In this document: positions 1 to 9,874 of the stretch, one piece after another | How the letters are laid out: each line of letters opens with the position of its first letter | Numbering within the stretch: position 1 is the stretch's first letter | NCBI RefSeq assembly: GCF_002127545.1 | Contig: NZ_MUBK01000016.1 | Location: forward strand, 37,387-101,386 | Reading direction: 5' to 3' | From: Xenorhabdus beddingii | GTDB lineage: Bacteria; Pseudomonadota; Gammaproteobacteria; Enterobacterales; Enterobacteriaceae | DNA: 64,000 bases | Program-made: the position numbers and the translations under genes | The notes under the pieces: model-generated | The model's input: the letters and a program-made list of their open reading frames with translations, nothing else | What the model was told of the DNA's origin: nothing | Databases searched by the model: none

Positions 1-144
1 CGGATAAGCCGCTACTACAGTGTCGGAGTGAACAAAGACACCATTAATTTGATACTTACCGTTATTTTGTTCTGTAAGTTTATAAATCTTATTTTTAACT
101 AAATTGTTCTGGGGATCATCTTTCCCGATATATTTGGCGTACAT
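1..144 (-). CDS. Partial hypothetical protein, N-terminal 48 codons
   Basis: An open frame runs leftward off the window edge from an ATG at 144-142. A good Shine-Dalgarno (GAGGAA on the minus strand) sits just upstream. The visible residues begin MYAKYIGKDDPQNNLV and are polar and lysine-rich, with no signal peptide or membrane segment. I do not recognise the family. Small proteins of this kind are common in phage-derived or accessory regions, which fits the AbiE pair and the gene remnant nearby, but that is inference. The rest of the gene lies outside the window. Confidence 0.5.
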   Translation of the reverse strand, partial: MYAKYIGKDDPQNNLVKNKIYKLTEQNNGKYQINGVFVHSDTVVAAYP

Positions 145-410
145 GTTTATTCCTCGGCCTTTGCAATGTTCAATTCATTACAGTTCACTCGGAAATGAGC
201 TGGAGTTAGTCAGATGTAATCGTTCAAGTTTTACCTTCTGCCGAACTGTGTTTCTCCAATGTATTCAGGTCAGTTTTAAAATTTCCTAACTTTTCCCAAC
301 TTTTCCCATTGTGTGCAATATTACCTAAGGTTTTGGCAAGATTTATTAAACCGATTTTGGATTTTATGATGGGATCGTTAGTGTGGGGCTGTGAACTCTA
401 AGGAGGCAGA

Positions 411-665
411 ATGATGATAGAAATTACAGAAGTATTCCCAACCCCGCAAGAATATATCATATTACGTGAGCAGGCTGGTTTGTCTGCAAAACCATTATGG
501 ACAAGATTGATACTGGGTTGGATGCGCGCTCTTATGTTTCCATGATTGCAGATAAACCTAGATCCTATGAAACCGGGTTATCCGATCGTGCCAAGTGCTC
601 AAGGTATGTATCGTCGTTTGAAACCCTTGCGCCAAATCAAACGAGATATAAGGATAACCGAATGA
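411..665 (+). pseudogene. Remnant starting like a GNAT acetyltransferase
   Basis: A strong Shine-Dalgarno (AAGGAGG) precedes ATG 411. The first ~26 residues (MMIEITEVFPTPQEYIILRE, then QAGLSAK) resemble the start of GNAT-family N-acetyltransferases, which often open with a PTPEEY-LR-AGLS motif. The frame stops at TGA 543-545 after 44 codons, then stays open for 39 more codons to a second TGA at 663-665. That second part does not look like the GNAT acetyl-CoA-binding region. The likely reading is a gene start left after a deletion or rearrangement. The GNAT assignment rests on one short motif. Confidence 0.4.
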
Positions 666-815
666 GCTGTTTACTTTGTCATGATCTCTGTATTCGTAGT
701 CCCAAAAATAGCTCATATCAATAAATTGTCGAAACTGACTTGTCTATACGTTGCTTGAAATTGTATTGTGTAGCCAGCATAAGAAATTATCAGTCTGATT
801 AAAAAGGTGTAAAAA

Positions 816-1136
816 ATGGACAACACAAATAAACCAACATTCCACAATGTACTGGAGTTTGTGCGTATATTCCGTCGCAAAAACAAATTACAGCGTGAGA
901 TCGTAGATAACGAGAAAAAGGTTCGAGATAACCAAAAGCGCGTGTTACTACTCGATAACCTGAGTGACTACATTAAGCCGGGAATGTCGGTTGAAGATAT
1001 TCAAGGGATTATTGCTCATATGCGCAGCGATTATGAAGAACGTGTTGATGAATATATCATCAAAAATGCCGAACTCTCTAAAGAACGCCGTGAGCTATCT
1101 AAAAAACTTAAAGCTATGGATGGTGGAATCAAGTAA
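816..1136 (+). CDS. tmaR: Pole-localizer protein TmaR (YeeX, DUF496)
   Basis: The 106-residue product closely matches E. coli YeeX, now called TmaR. The conserved run includes [34 protein letters not shown] and a charged C-terminal helix ([20 protein letters not shown]). It is a small cytoplasmic coiled-coil protein. In E. coli TmaR clusters at one pole and recruits and controls Enzyme I of the sugar phosphotransferase system. The gene stands alone and ends in a clear terminator. The shorter E. coli tail (GEMKNGEAK) is replaced by DGGIK. Identification is firm. Confidence 0.93.
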   Translation: MDNTNKPTFHNVLEFVRIFRRKNKLQREIVDNEKKVRDNQKRVLLLDNLSDYIKPGMSVEDIQGIIAHMRSDYEERVDEYIIKNAELSKERRELSKKLKAMDGGIK

Positions 1137-1164
1137 GTTTTGGTTGTTCAGCGTTGAACGTACA

Positions 1165-1197
1165 GTTAACCACGCCATTGGCGTGGTTAACTTTTTT
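1165..1197 (+). terminator. Rho-independent terminator of tmaR
   Basis: A perfect 12-bp stem (GTTAACCACGCC with its complement) around a 3-nt ATT loop is followed directly by six T residues. It lies 29 bases after the tmaR stop. Confidence 0.92.
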
Positions 1198-1273
1198 CGC
1201 TTCTCTTGTAACCCGCTATTTTGTGATAAAAATCTTGAACTATTCAGAGTAGTCATTATGTTTACAGTAGCTT

Positions 1274-1348
1274 CCCTTAAATGGGGTTTATTTGTACATT
1301 TATGGCTGCTATACTCAATATCTATACAAAAATACCCCTTAAAAAGGG
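1274..1348 (+). promoter_or_regulatory. abiE promoter with two flanking palindromes
   Basis: An extended -10 (TGC-TATACT, TG at 1307-1308, hexamer 1310-1315) lies 17 bp after a weak -35 (TTTATT, 1287-1292). Two similar imperfect palindromes flank it: CCCTTAAATGGGG (1274-1286) abuts the -35, and CCCCTTAAAAAGGG (1335-1348) lies just past the expected start site. AbiEi antitoxins are known to bind inverted repeats at their own promoter, so these are candidate operators. The sequence shows the repeats; the role is inferred. Confidence 0.5.
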
Positions 1349-1369
1349 TGTTACGGTAGAGATAATGAG

Positions 1370-1903
1370 ATGGACAAAATCACAGCTATTAATAGACTAG
1401 ATAAATTTAGTGAGAAAGGACGGTATGTCTTTCTTTTCCAAGACTTAGAAACCATCTTTTTTGACGAACTAACACGCACATTACGCAAATCTATTGAACG
1501 CTTGGTTAAAGCTGGATTGCTGGCACGCGTTGCGAGGGGAGTCTATATCTATAACCGGGCGACTAAAGATAGTTATCCTCTGGAAAATATCGCCAAAAAT
1601 ATTAGACGAGGCGAGTTTAACTATGTCAGCTTAGAGTCGTCCTTATCTCAATATGGGATCATCTCCCAAATCCCAATTGACCGTCTGACCATTATGTCTA
1701 CAGGTAGGTCAGGGGAGTTTAAAACACCTTGGGGGGTTATTGAGGTGACACACACCAGTAGAGAACCCAGCGAAATTTTGAAAGGAACGATTGAGACCAG
1801 ATCACCGTTGAGGATCGCTACAGCAGAAACAGCACTGCGTGACCTTAAGCGCGTGGGCAGGAATATGCATTTAGTCAGATATGAGGATCTCAATGATGCC
1901 TAA
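1370..1903 (+). CDS. abiEi: Type IV toxin-antitoxin AbiEi antitoxin / repressor
   Basis: A 177-residue protein with an N-terminal winged-helix region (about 1-65, including LRKSIERLVKAGLLARVARGVY) and a C-terminal AbiEi-type domain (about 70-175, with YVSLESSLSQYGII and an RIATAETALRDL helix). In known AbiE systems AbiEi represses the operon and counters the AbiEii nucleotidyltransferase; AbiE was found as an abortive-infection phage defence. The next gene starts inside its 3' end, as is usual for this pair. The layout and both domains support the call. Activity against phage is not visible from sequence. Confidence 0.88.
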   Translation: MDKITAINRLDKFSEKGRYVFLFQDLETIFFDELTRTLRKSIERLVKAGLLARVARGVYIYNRATKDSYPLENIAKNIRRGEFNYVSLESSLSQYGIISQIPIDRLTIMSTGRSGEFKTPWGVIEVTHTSREPSEILKGTIETRSPLRIATAETALRDLKRVGRNMHLVRYEDLNDA

Positions 1904-2816
1904 GCCGATTGATTTTAACGCGCTTGTCGATCAGGCAGTTATACAAGGCGAACTGGAAAATTTAAGACCCGTCGTAGAAAAAGAATTATTACATTATGAC
2001 ATTCTTTTTTGTCTATCTAAGGAAGGACTACTGAAGGGAATGACGTTTCAAGGAGGGACTTCATTACGGTTATGTTATAGCTCAAACCGTTTTAGCGAAG
2101 ACCTTGATTTTGCAGGTGGCCGGGATTTTTGTTCCGCTGATTTAGCCAAGATGAAGGGCTGTATAGAGAAGTGCTTGGGGGAACGGTACGGCCTTGAAAT
2201 CAAAGTAAAAGAACCAAAAGAATTACGAAAGGAACCCGAATATGCTGAGGTGAAAGTAGATAAATGGCAGATATCCGTTACCACGGCTCCAGAGCGAAAG
2301 GATCTGCCTAAGCAACGTATAAAAATTGAAATTACCAACATTCCTGCTTATACGAAGAACCCGCTTCCACTTGCACGAAACTATTCTGTTTTGCCCGATG
2401 GATACAATGACATTTTAGTCCCTGTAGAAACGCTAACAGAAATTATGGCCGACAAACTCATCTCATTCCCTGCTACCACATCTCGCATTCGATATCGTGA
2501 CATGTGGGATCTGTTATGGCTAATTCAGGAGAAAGCTGAACTAAACACGGAACTCGTCAAAAAGAAAATTTCAGATTATCAGATCGATAACTTTGAAGAT
2601 TTACTCCAGTCCAGAGTCGATTCTCTTGATGAAATTGTTTCTTCTGGTGGATTTCATAATGAGATGAAGCGATTTATACCAACACATGTTTATGAAAGAA
2701 GTATTGGTCAAGATGGGTTTTCATCATATTTGCTTACCACCCTTAAGCGGCTATTAAATTCGTTGAAAGATGAACTTTACGTAGCCGAAAATAGCAAAAT
2801 TTCATTTAAACTTTAA
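1893..2816 (+). CDS. abiEii: Type IV toxin AbiEii, nucleotidyltransferase (DUF1814)
   Basis: The product has the nucleotidyltransferase fold signature: MTFQGGTSLRLCY followed by FSEDLDFAGG, the G-G-S and D-x-D residues that hold the nucleotide and metal. A conserved RYRDMWDLLWL motif lies near residue 205. AbiEii toxins transfer nucleotides; well-studied relatives use GTP or modify tRNA acceptor ends, but the target cannot be read here. An earlier ATG at 1881 exists, but ATG 1893 has GAGG six bases upstream and gives the usual short overlap with abiEi, so I prefer it. All key residues are present, so the toxin looks intact. Confidence 0.88.
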   Translation: MMPKPIDFNALVDQAVIQGELENLRPVVEKELLHYDILFCLSKEGLLKGMTFQGGTSLRLCYSSNRFSEDLDFAGGRDFCSADLAKMKGCIEKCLGERYGLEIKVKEPKELRKEPEYAEVKVDKWQISVTTAPERKDLPKQRIKIEITNIPAYTKNPLPLARNYSVLPDGYNDILVPVETLTEIMADKLISFPATTSRIRYRDMWDLLWLIQEKAELNTELVKKKISDYQIDNFEDLLQSRVDSLDEIVSSGGFHNEMKRFIPTHVYERSIGQDGFSSYLLTTLKRLLNSLKDELYVAENSKISFKL

Positions 2817-2978
2817 TCGATACCCCATAAACTGGAAAAACTATGATCCGGAAGACCACAGATTCAGTGAATGATCCCGACATGCCCAGTTTTTTTCATC
2901 ATCTGGTTATGAACCGTATGTACGGTGGGGGGAATCAAACAGCAAGATTCGCCCCTATTCCGATTTTCATCCCATAAA

Positions 2979-3623
2979 TCAGCCCCAATGAGGCTTTAGC
3001 TCTGGATCGACTAAGGCATAAATCTGATAGTAAGTTTGTTTATCTTCTGCCATTTGTGCCAATTGTTCTGCCACATTTTCCCGGCTTACCATGCCATGAA
3101 CTTCTTCCTGATAACGTTGACAGTGACCAGTACCCGCCTGATCGGTAAGACCGCCAGGGCGAATGATAGTAAAAGCCAGCGTGCTGGTTTGCAGATAACT
3201 TTCTGCGAGTGACTTGTGCCTGACGGATTGCCCAAATAATGATTTGGCTCGGGGTGATAATGTATGCCAACTTTCTCCACATCCAATGGATGTTACCAAT
3301 AACATACGTGAAATCTGAGCTTGCTCCAGTGCATCTATAATAGCCATATTTCCATAATGATCGGCATCTCCTCCTCCAATGGTTGAAAAGACAACCGGAT
3401 TTTCCCCTGCTTGTGCAATCGCTTTTTCTATGTTCTCTTTGTTACAGGCATCGCCGTGTATGACGTTAACACCGGCTGCACTCAATTCTATCGCTTGTTG
3501 TGTGTTGCGGATTAATGCTGTGACAGGGCGGTTTTGTTTTAGAGCCAAAGTGACCAAATGGCGTCCAACGCCTTTTCCCGCACCAAAGATAAGCCAGGGT
3601 TTCATAGATGGAAAGTTCTCCAT
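2979..3623 (-). CDS. NAD(P)-binding atypical SDR family protein
   Basis: About 214 residues. A Rossmann glycine motif (WLIFGAGKGVGRHLV) lies near the start, then strands typical of NmrA/YwnB-like atypical short-chain dehydrogenases: VIHGDACN, VVFSTIGGGDADHYGN, LLVTSIGCGESW and FTIIRPGGLTD. These proteins bind NAD(P)H and act as reductases or redox sensors; no substrate can be named. The start is uncertain: GTG 3632, ATG 3623 and ATG 3605 are all in frame and none has a strong Shine-Dalgarno. The gene follows rne on the minus strand but is separated from it by a terminator. Confidence 0.75.
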   Translation of the reverse strand: MENFPSMKPWLIFGAGKGVGRHLVTLALKQNRPVTALIRNTQQAIELSAAGVNVIHGDACNKENIEKAIAQAGENPVVFSTIGGGDADHYGNMAIIDALEQAQISRMLLVTSIGCGESWHTLSPRAKSLFGQSVRHKSLAESYLQTSTLAFTIIRPGGLTDQAGTGHCQRYQEEVHGMVSRENVAEQLAQMAEDKQTYYQIYALVDPELKPHWG

Positions 3624-3718
3624 AAAATTCACTATATTAATGGGAATGATAACCAGTTAATTTTATTGAAATAAATGGTTTAAAGGAATTAAATTGATCT
3701 GGTTTTGTGGTATGAGGG

Positions 3719-3750
3719 TAAAAAAAGTGGCTCCTAACAAGCGGAGCCAC
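3719..3750 (-). terminator. Rho-independent terminator of rne
   Basis: On the minus strand an 8-bp perfect stem (GTGGCTCC / GGAGCCAC, loop of 8) is followed by seven T residues. It lies about 30 bases past the rne stop. Confidence 0.9.
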
Positions 3751-3781
3751 ATTGAGTTTTACAGAAAATCACAATATCTGA

Positions 3782-6700
3782 TTATTCGAATGTCTGTGGT
3801 TTCGACATCGCAGAGGTTGCGATATTTGTTGCAGAGTGCCCACCAGCACCGCCTTTACCTTTGAATGGGTCAGCAGGACGTTGCCATTCAGTAATCACGA
3901 CAGGTTTTGCCACCATATCGGGTGCAGGTGCCTTCGTCATTGGGGAATAAGCGTGATGATTTTTTTCCACGATAATCGCAGGCTCAGTAGCTTTTGCCTC
4001 TTCCGTTTTAACTTCCTCTGCCTTAGAGCATGTTTCCGTTGCGACAGTTGGTTGTTCTTCATGATGTTCCTGTTTGAAGATAGGCGTCACAATGATAGCT
4101 TCCGCAGTGTGACGGGGTTCCTCAGAATCATGTGGTGTGGCATCAGGCTGTATTGTTTCATGAAGAATTGTCTCATGAGGGATTGTTTTATGAGGGATTG
4201 CCTCATAAGGTACAGTTTCATGGGATACAGTATCAACTAAAACTTCTGGCTGATGTTTTTCATCATGATTGATGACCGATTCTACGATTTCTGGCTCTGC
4301 TGAAACTTCAGGTAGTTCAAATTTCGGCTCTACAGATGTCGTGATAGAAGTCTCATCGTTAACCCGTTTTACACTGTCATGAGGCGTGGAGCTAGGTTGT
4401 TCAGCCACTTCAATGTGAGTTTCTGGTGAAACTGGCGCAGACTCTACTGCCTTAGACACTAGAACCCCATTTTCTTGCTGCACAAGTGTTGATTTTTCTT
4501 CAACCGCACCAACGGTAACTGAGGTTTCAAATTCAGTGGTTGTGACCGGGGCAACAGGGTAACTCACCCAAACTTTACCGGATGCCAGCTCTGGCGATAC
4601 GACAGCCATTGTCAATGGGACGGGTGATTGGGTCAGGTTACGTTCATCACGATAGCGGCGGCGACGCTGACCACTGACACGCAAGTGACGTGGTGAACGG
4701 CGAGAGCGACGTGGCATTGTGTTGTCTTGTTGCTCATTGTTTGCAGATGCTACGTTTTGTGAAGCGGTATTTTGCACCACGCCACCTTGTGGAATGGCAG
4801 GTTGGTTGACCGCTTCAATATTCGTATCGACAACAGCAGGGATCGGCGCTTTTTGTTCCTTTTCTGTCTTGGTTGATACGTTTTCAGGCATTACTGCGGG
4901 TAAAGCGGTAATGATAGCGTCTTCTTTCACCTCATCAACAATACGTACTTTTTGGCTAAGCTGACGACGTTGACGACGTGGCATGACCGGCTGGCGCTCT
5001 TCTGCTTCTTCTTCGACAATATCCGGTTTAGTTGTTGTCTGCTGGACTTTGGCTTCCAGTTGTTGCTGGCGCTTTTCTTCCTGACGGCGGCGCTGACGTT
5101 CAGCCCGTTGTTCACGGCGTTGCTGCTGCTGTGCTTCACGTGCTTCATTGTCTATCGCAACATTTTCCTGAGCATTATTTTTCTGCTGGACATTACGGCC
5201 CTTGCGTTGTTCATCGCGCTCACGGTTATTGCGGGTTTCATTTTCGTTGCGTTCACGGCGCTGATTCTGGCGGCGTGGGTTGCGACGGTCTGGTGAACGG
5301 CGGTTATCATTGCCAGAAGATTTTTTACTATTCTCTCCAGCCTGTTTTTCTTCTTCACCACTGAACATTTTCTTCAGGGCCGTGACAAAGCGACTGAACA
5401 GTCCCGGTTTTTCAGCCTGCTGCTGAGTATTGATTGCGGCCTTTTTCTCTTTTGTTTTTGCTGCTGCAGGTGTCGGTGTATCTGCCGGCAGATCAAACGT
5501 TGAAATAGCAGGTTGTTCCGGGCGCTTACGTTCGTGCTGAACATCATCCTGAGCATTTATCATTTCTGCTTCATGAAGTTGTGGCAGCAAATAGCTCAAA
5601 GCAGAAATTTCTTCACCTTTACGTACCCGTAAAACAGAGAAATGAGGAGTCTGCATCTGATCATTTGGAACGATAACAACACCCACGTCACCTTGGCGAT
5701 GCTCAATGGCGCTGACGGCCTTGCGTTTTTCATTCAGTAAGTAAGAAGCAATTTGGACAGGAACAATGGCATGAACCTGATGGGTGTTTTCTTTCAGTGC
5801 TTCTTCTTCAATGAGACGCAGTATTGACAGGGAAAGTGATTCGTTGTCACGAATTGTTCCTGTACCGCTACAGCGGGGGCAGACATGGTGACTGGATTCG
5901 CCCAGTGATGGACTTAAACGCTGGCGTGACATTTCCAGCAGGCCAAAGCGGGAAATACGGCCAATCTGAATGCGGGCCCGATCTTGGCGTACAGCATCAC
6001 GCAGGCGGTTTTCAACTTCACGCTGATGACGAACAGGCGTCATGTCAATGAAATCAATAACAATGAGGCCACCGAGGTCACGCAAACGCAGTTGGCGTGC
6101 AATTTCATCAGCGGCTTCCAGGTTAGTATTGAAGGCCGTTTCCTCGATATCGCCGCCCCGGGTTGAACGGGATGAGTTGATATCAATGGCGGTCAGGGCC
6201 TCAGTAGTATCTATGACCACTGAACCACCGGAAGGCAGCCGAACTTCACGCTGGAAGGCCGATTCAATTTGTGATTCTATTTGATAATGGCTGAACAGGG
6301 GAACTTCACCGCTGTACAGCTTGATTTTGCTGGCAAAATCTGGACGACCCAAGGCAGTAATGTGTTGGCGTGCCAAATCAAGGATTTTCGGGTTATCAAT
6401 CAAGATTTCCCCAATGTCCGGGCGCAGATAATCGCGGAAAGCCCGCACGATGACATTGCTTTCCTGATGAATTAAGAAGGGTGCAGGATGATTATCGGCG
6501 GCTTTCTTAATGGCTTCCCAATGTTTCAGACGGAAGTTCAAATCCCCTTGCAAGGCTTCAGCCGTTTTGCCTACACCTGCGGTACGGACGATAAGCCCCA
6601 TGCCTTCCGGGACATCAAGAGAAGAAAGAGCCTCTTTTAATTCGATGCGATCATCGCCTTCGATACGGCGGGAAATTCCGCCGGCCCTTGGGTTATTCGG

Positions 6701-7090
6701 CATCAGCACCAAATAACTACCTGCCAGACTGATAAAAGTGGTTAACGCAGCACCTTTATTGCCTCGTTCTTCTTTATCGACTTGAACGATGACTTCCTGG
6801 CCTTCTTTAAGGATATCCTTAATATTAGGGCGACCATGAGAGTGATAATTACTTGGGAAATATTCGCGAGCAATTTCTTTAATGGGAAGGAAACCATGCC
6901 GTTCCGCGCCATAATCAACAAAAGCAGCTTCCAGGCTAGGTTCAATCCGAGTAATTTTACCTTTATAAATATTTGCCTTTTTCTGCTCGTGTCCTGGGCT
7001 TTCAATATCCAAATCATAAAGACGTTGCCCGTCAACAAGGGCAACACGCAACTCTTCCTGTTGGGTTGCGTTGATTAACATTCTTTTCAT
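3782..7090 (-). CDS. rne: Ribonuclease E
   Basis: A 1102-residue protein starting [18 protein letters not shown], as in E. coli RNase E (1061 aa). The N-terminal half carries the S1 RNA-binding domain (about 39-120), the catalytic acidic residues in [11 protein letters not shown] and [11 protein letters not shown], and the zinc-link CPRCSGTGT. The C-terminal half is a disordered scaffold: a membrane-targeting amphipathic helix ([18 protein letters not shown]), arginine-rich RNA-binding stretches including [20 protein letters not shown], and a C-terminal end resembling the PNPase-binding site. The enzyme is the core of the RNA degradosome, acting at the inner membrane. One odd part is a run of pentapeptide repeats (HETIP-like) encoded at about 4152-4241, absent from E. 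coli. Confidence 0.98.
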   Translation of the reverse strand: MKRMLINATQQEELRVALVDGQRLYDLDIESPGHEQKKANIYKGKITRIEPSLEAAFVDYGAERHGFLPIKEIAREYFPSNYHSHGRPNIKDILKEGQEVIVQVDKEERGNKGAALTTFISLAGSYLVLMPNNPRAGGISRRIEGDDRIELKEALSSLDVPEGMGLIVRTAGVGKTAEALQGDLNFRLKHWEAIKKAADNHPAPFLIHQESNVIVRAFRDYLRPDIGEILIDNPKILDLARQHITALGRPDFASKIKLYSGEVPLFSHYQIESQIESAFQREVRLPSGGSVVIDTTEALTAIDINSSRSTRGGDIEETAFNTNLEAADEIARQLRLRDLGGLIVIDFIDMTPVRHQREVENRLRDAVRQDRARIQIGRISRFGLLEMSRQRLSPSLGESSHHVCPRCSGTGTIRDNESLSLSILRLIEEEALKENTHQVHAIVPVQIASYLLNEKRKAVSAIEHRQGDVGVVIVPNDQMQTPHFSVLRVRKGEEISALSYLLPQLHEAEMINAQDDVQHERKRPEQPAISTFDLPADTPTPAAAKTKEKKAAINTQQQAEKPGLFSRFVTALKKMFSGEEEKQAGENSKKSSGNDNRRSPDRRNPRRQNQRRERNENETRNNRERDEQRKGRNVQQKNNAQENVAIDNEAREAQQQQRREQRAERQRRRQEEKRQQQLEAKVQQTTTKPDIVEEEAEERQPVMPRRQRRQLSQKVRIVDEVKEDAIITALPAVMPENVSTKTEKEQKAPIPAVVDTNIEAVNQPAIPQGGVVQNTASQNVASANNEQQDNTMPRRSRRSPRHLRVSGQRRRRYRDERNLTQSPVPLTMAVVSPELASGKVWVSYPVAPVTTTEFETSVTVGAVEEKSTLVQQENGVLVSKAVESAPVSPETHIEVAEQPSSTPHDSVKRVNDETSITTSVEPKFELPEVSAEPEIVESVINHDEKHQPEVLVDTVSHETVPYEAIPHKTIPHETILHETIQPDATPHDSEEPRHTAEAIIVTPIFKQEHHEEQPTVATETCSKAEEVKTEEAKATEPAIIVEKNHHAYSPMTKAPAPDMVAKPVVITEWQRPADPFKGKGGAGGHSATNIATSAMSKPQTFE

Positions 7091-7450
7091 TCTAACTTAC
7101 TCATTATTTTTTACATTAGTATAGAGCTGCGAGCAAAAAAGAGATGAGCTACTGGTTACCGATGGCCTCGTGTCTTTTACAAAACCGCCAGCCTCACGGC
7201 TATCGTTTGTATAGAGGCGCCTATTTGTCGGGGCAAGTCTGAATTTCATTTAAATACAGCACTCTTTATTTGGGACACTGTAATAAATCGGTACAGTTAT
7301 GCCCCAATCCAGTAAGCTACAACCCGCAGCCCATAAATTGTTTGCTTAAACATTACGTCTTACGCCATTGCTGCGTTTTTGTTCAACCAAACAGATAACA
7401 AACAATTTCAATCTTGCCATTCATAGTTTAGTAAATCGTGGCCAGAAAGC
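7091..7450 (-). promoter_or_regulatory. rne 5' leader with autoregulatory-type hairpins
   Basis: A 559-bp gap separates rne from the divergent rluC. On the minus strand it can fold into an hp2-like hairpin at 7270-7307: TTGGGG/TCCCAA outer stem, asymmetric internal loop, then ACTGTA/TACAGT closing a 9-nt loop. A second short hairpin with a GTGA tetraloop lies at 7190-7201. E. coli rne has a 361-nt leader whose hp2 hairpin binds RNase E and lets it control its own mRNA. The fold is seen; the function is by homology. The leader's 5' end is not mapped, and 7451-7649 presumably holds the divergent promoters. Confidence 0.6.
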
Positions 7451-7649
7451 ATTATTCCATTGCTATTGGGGTGATAGCAAGGTGACTTTGTCGCTTTACG
7501 GCTTTTTTATTAGGAAATAGTGATAAGTTGTTAATCTTTAGTCTTTATCCTAAGACACTTGAAATAATCAAGTAGGAAAATATGGATGTTATTTAGACAT
7601 CTTTAAAAATGAGTGGCGCTCAGTTTATTGGATAATTAGAATCTCGCCC

Positions 7650-8606
7650 ATGAAAACAAATAATCAAACTGTACAGTTTGTCACGATTGATGACGATGAA
7701 GCCGGTCAGCGAATTGATAACTTTTTGCTGGCTCGTTTAAAAGGTGTACCTAAGAGCATGATTTATCGGATCTTGCGTAAAGGTGAAGTTCGAGTTAACA
7801 AGGGAAGAATCAAACCTGAATATAAATTGACAGCAGGTGACATCATCAGGGTTCCACCTGTCAGGGTTGCGGAAAAACAGGAAGCGCCTGTTTCTGCGAA
7901 ACTGGGTAAGGTGGCTGCGCTGGCAGAGTGTATCTTGTATGAAGATGACCATATTCTGGTCATAAATAAACCCTCCGGAACGGCAGTTCATGGCGGCAGT
8001 GGGCTGAGTTTCGGTGTGATCGAAGGGTTGCGTGCGTTACGCCCGGAAGCGCGTTTCCTTGAGTTGGTGCATCGTCTTGATCGCGATACTTCGGGTATTT
8101 TATTGATTGCCAAAAAGCGCTCTGCATTGCGCGCGCTGCATGAGCAGTTACGTTTGAAACAGATGCAAAAAGACTATCTGGCATTAGTGCGTGGGCAATG
8201 GCAATCCCATTGCAAAGTCGTCGAAGCTCCCTTATTGAAAAATATCCTGCAAAGTGGGGAAAGGGTGGTAAAAGTCAATAGTGAAGGCAAACCGTCTGAA
8301 ACACGCTTCAAAGTTGAAGAACGGTATGCGTTTGCGACATTAGTGCGAGCCAGCCCGGTTACGGGACGAACTCATCAGATCCGTGTGCATACATTACATG
8401 CGGGTCACCCCATTGCTTTTGATGATCGTTATGGCGATAAAATGTTCGATGCTCAGCTTGCAGAAACAGGTCTTAACCGATTGTTCCTGCATGCAAGTTC
8501 ATTGAAGTTTACCCATCCGTCCACGGGGGAAACCCTGCGTTTCGAAGCCCCATTGGATGATAGGTTGAAGCAATGTTTAACAGCACTGCGGCAAAGTCAT
8601 CACTGA
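7650..8606 (+). CDS. rluC: 23S rRNA pseudouridine(955/2504/2580) synthase
   Basis: 318 residues, matching E. coli RluC in length and order. An N-terminal S4 RNA-binding domain (about 18-80, with [17 protein letters not shown]) is followed by the RluA-family catalytic domain. The catalytic Asp is in the motif HRLDRDTSG. RluC makes pseudouridines in the large-subunit rRNA. The gene is divergent from rne, as in E. coli, and its 3' end overlaps the convergent maf2 by 7 bp. Confidence 0.95.
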   Translation: MKTNNQTVQFVTIDDDEAGQRIDNFLLARLKGVPKSMIYRILRKGEVRVNKGRIKPEYKLTAGDIIRVPPVRVAEKQEAPVSAKLGKVAALAECILYEDDHILVINKPSGTAVHGGSGLSFGVIEGLRALRPEARFLELVHRLDRDTSGILLIAKKRSALRALHEQLRLKQMQKDYLALVRGQWQSHCKVVEAPLLKNILQSGERVVKVNSEGKPSETRFKVEERYAFATLVRASPVTGRTHQIRVHTLHAGHPIAFDDRYGDKMFDAQLAETGLNRLFLHASSLKFTHPSTGETLRFEAPLDDRLKQCLTALRQSHH

Positions 8607-9196
8607 GAACATACCGTCAGTGGGTTTATCCCCTGGCGGATCAGCATGTCTGACAAAGTGATTAAGGGTAAGCCGATTAATGTGTTGGGATCTCTGCCAT
8701 CTAATTTTTCAAATAATGTAATGCCCAGCCCTTCACTTTTAAAGCTGCCAGCGCAATTGAAAGGTTTTTCCTTGTTTAAATAACCCATGATTTCGGGTTC
8801 GGTAAGCTCTCTGAAATAGACATGAAAGAGTTCACAACGGGTATCTATGTTCCCCGTTTTGCTATTTAACAGGGTAATTCCAGTATAAAAAGTAACACAT
8901 TTGCCACTGGCTTTTCGGAGTTGAGAGAACGCATTCTCAAAATTATGTGGCTTACCGGTAATTTTATTATCTAAAACACAAACCTGATCTGAACCTATAA
9001 TGAGATGGCTGGAATAACTGCCCTGTAATGCGCTGGCTTTTGCATAGGATAGCCGTTTTACTAATTGTTCCGGGCTTTCGTTCTCCTGTGGACTTTCATC
9101 AATATCCGGAGAGACACAAGTAAAAGGCAAACCTATTTTTTCCAGTAATTGACGGCGATAGACAGAAGTTGATGATAAAACAATCGGAAGCATCAT
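8600..9196 (-). CDS. maf2: Maf-type 7-methyl-GTP pyrophosphatase YceF
   Basis: 198 residues of the Maf nucleotide pyrophosphatase family. The start ([18 protein letters not shown]) holds the Maf S-x-S-x-x-R-R motif, and [18 protein letters not shown] holds the catalytic Asp region. C-terminal [25 protein letters not shown] matches E. coli YceF, which hydrolyses m7GTP and may keep modified nucleotides out of RNA. It lies between rluC and yceD as in E. coli. Two adjacent ATGs (9196 and 9193) make the exact start uncertain by one codon. Confidence 0.93.
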   Translation of the reverse strand: MMLPIVLSSTSVYRRQLLEKIGLPFTCVSPDIDESPQENESPEQLVKRLSYAKASALQGSYSSHLIIGSDQVCVLDNKITGKPHNFENAFSQLRKASGKCVTFYTGITLLNSKTGNIDTRCELFHVYFRELTEPEIMGYLNKEKPFNCAGSFKSEGLGITLFEKLDGRDPNTLIGLPLITLSDMLIRQGINPLTVCSQ

Positions 9197-9299
9197 TTTT
9201 CCATAAAATACGTAGAGAAATATTCGCAGGCATTTTAAACTATACGCCGCTTAACAAGCGAATATTTTACGGAAAGGTGCAGATGTGTGGCCTTTTTCT

Positions 9300-9328
9300 T
9301 TGACTATGTCCCATTACAAAGATAATAT
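9300..9328 (+). promoter_or_regulatory. yceD-rpmF promoter
   Basis: A near-consensus sigma-70 promoter: TTGACT (9300-9305), 17-bp spacer, TAATAT (9323-9328). The predicted start site (about 9334-9336) is only a few bases before the yceD ATG at 9338, so transcripts from it would be leaderless or nearly so. Confidence 0.75.
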
Positions 9329-9337
9329 GCGCGCCTT

Positions 9338-9862
9338 ATGCAAAAGGTAAAATTACCCCTGACCATTGATGCGCTTCGAACCGCTCAGAAAAGACTGGAC
9401 TACCACGGTAGTTATTCTGCTGGGCAGGTTTCTCGTATTGCAGAAACTGTGGTCAGTGTGGATAGTGATGTAGATAATTCAATATCATTTGAAATTGATA
9501 ATCAACGTTTGACAGTGGTAAGAGGGCATTCTGATGTGGATGTCACGCTTAGTTGTCAGCGTTGTGGCAGTAATTTCAGTCATCATGTTCACACAACGTA
9601 TTGTTTTAGCCCGATCGTCAATGATGAACAGGCTGAGACATTACCGGAAGAGTATGAGCCAATTGACGTTAATGAATTTGGCGAAATAGATTTACTGGCA
9701 ATGATTGAAGATGAAATAATTCTATCTCTGCCGGTGGTTCCGGTACATGATTCTGAACACTGTGAAGTGTCCGACGCGGACATGGTATTTGGTGTTCTGC
9801 CTCCTGAAGCAGAAAAACCAAACCCATTTGCCGCATTAGCCAGTTTAAAGAAAAGTACTTAA
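9338..9862 (+). CDS. yceD: 23S rRNA accumulation protein YceD (DUF177)
   Basis: 174 residues beginning [22 protein letters not shown], nearly as in E. coli YceD. A CQRC pair near residue 75 and HCE near 145 are typical of DUF177. In bacteria and plants the family is linked to 23S rRNA accumulation or processing; the mechanism is unclear. It is first in the yceD-rpmF-fatty-acid block, 12 bases before rpmF. The start matches E. coli although no Shine-Dalgarno is visible, which agrees with a near-leaderless mRNA. Confidence 0.93.
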   Translation: MQKVKLPLTIDALRTAQKRLDYHGSYSAGQVSRIAETVVSVDSDVDNSISFEIDNQRLTVVRGHSDVDVTLSCQRCGSNFSHHVHTTYCFSPIVNDEQAETLPEEYEPIDVNEFGEIDLLAMIEDEIILSLPVVPVHDSEHCEVSDADMVFGVLPPEAEKPNPFAALASLKKST

Positions 9863-9874
9863 GGAGTAAGGTCA

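Noticed and set aside
543..545. Recoded TGA (selenocysteine or read-through)
   Set aside because: The flanking residues do not belong to one recognisable protein and no SECIS-like hairpin is evident.
4952..5364. ORFs of 110-114 codons on the strand opposite rne
   Set aside because: They mirror the low-complexity arginine/glutamine-rich scaffold of RNase E and have no start signals or known domains.
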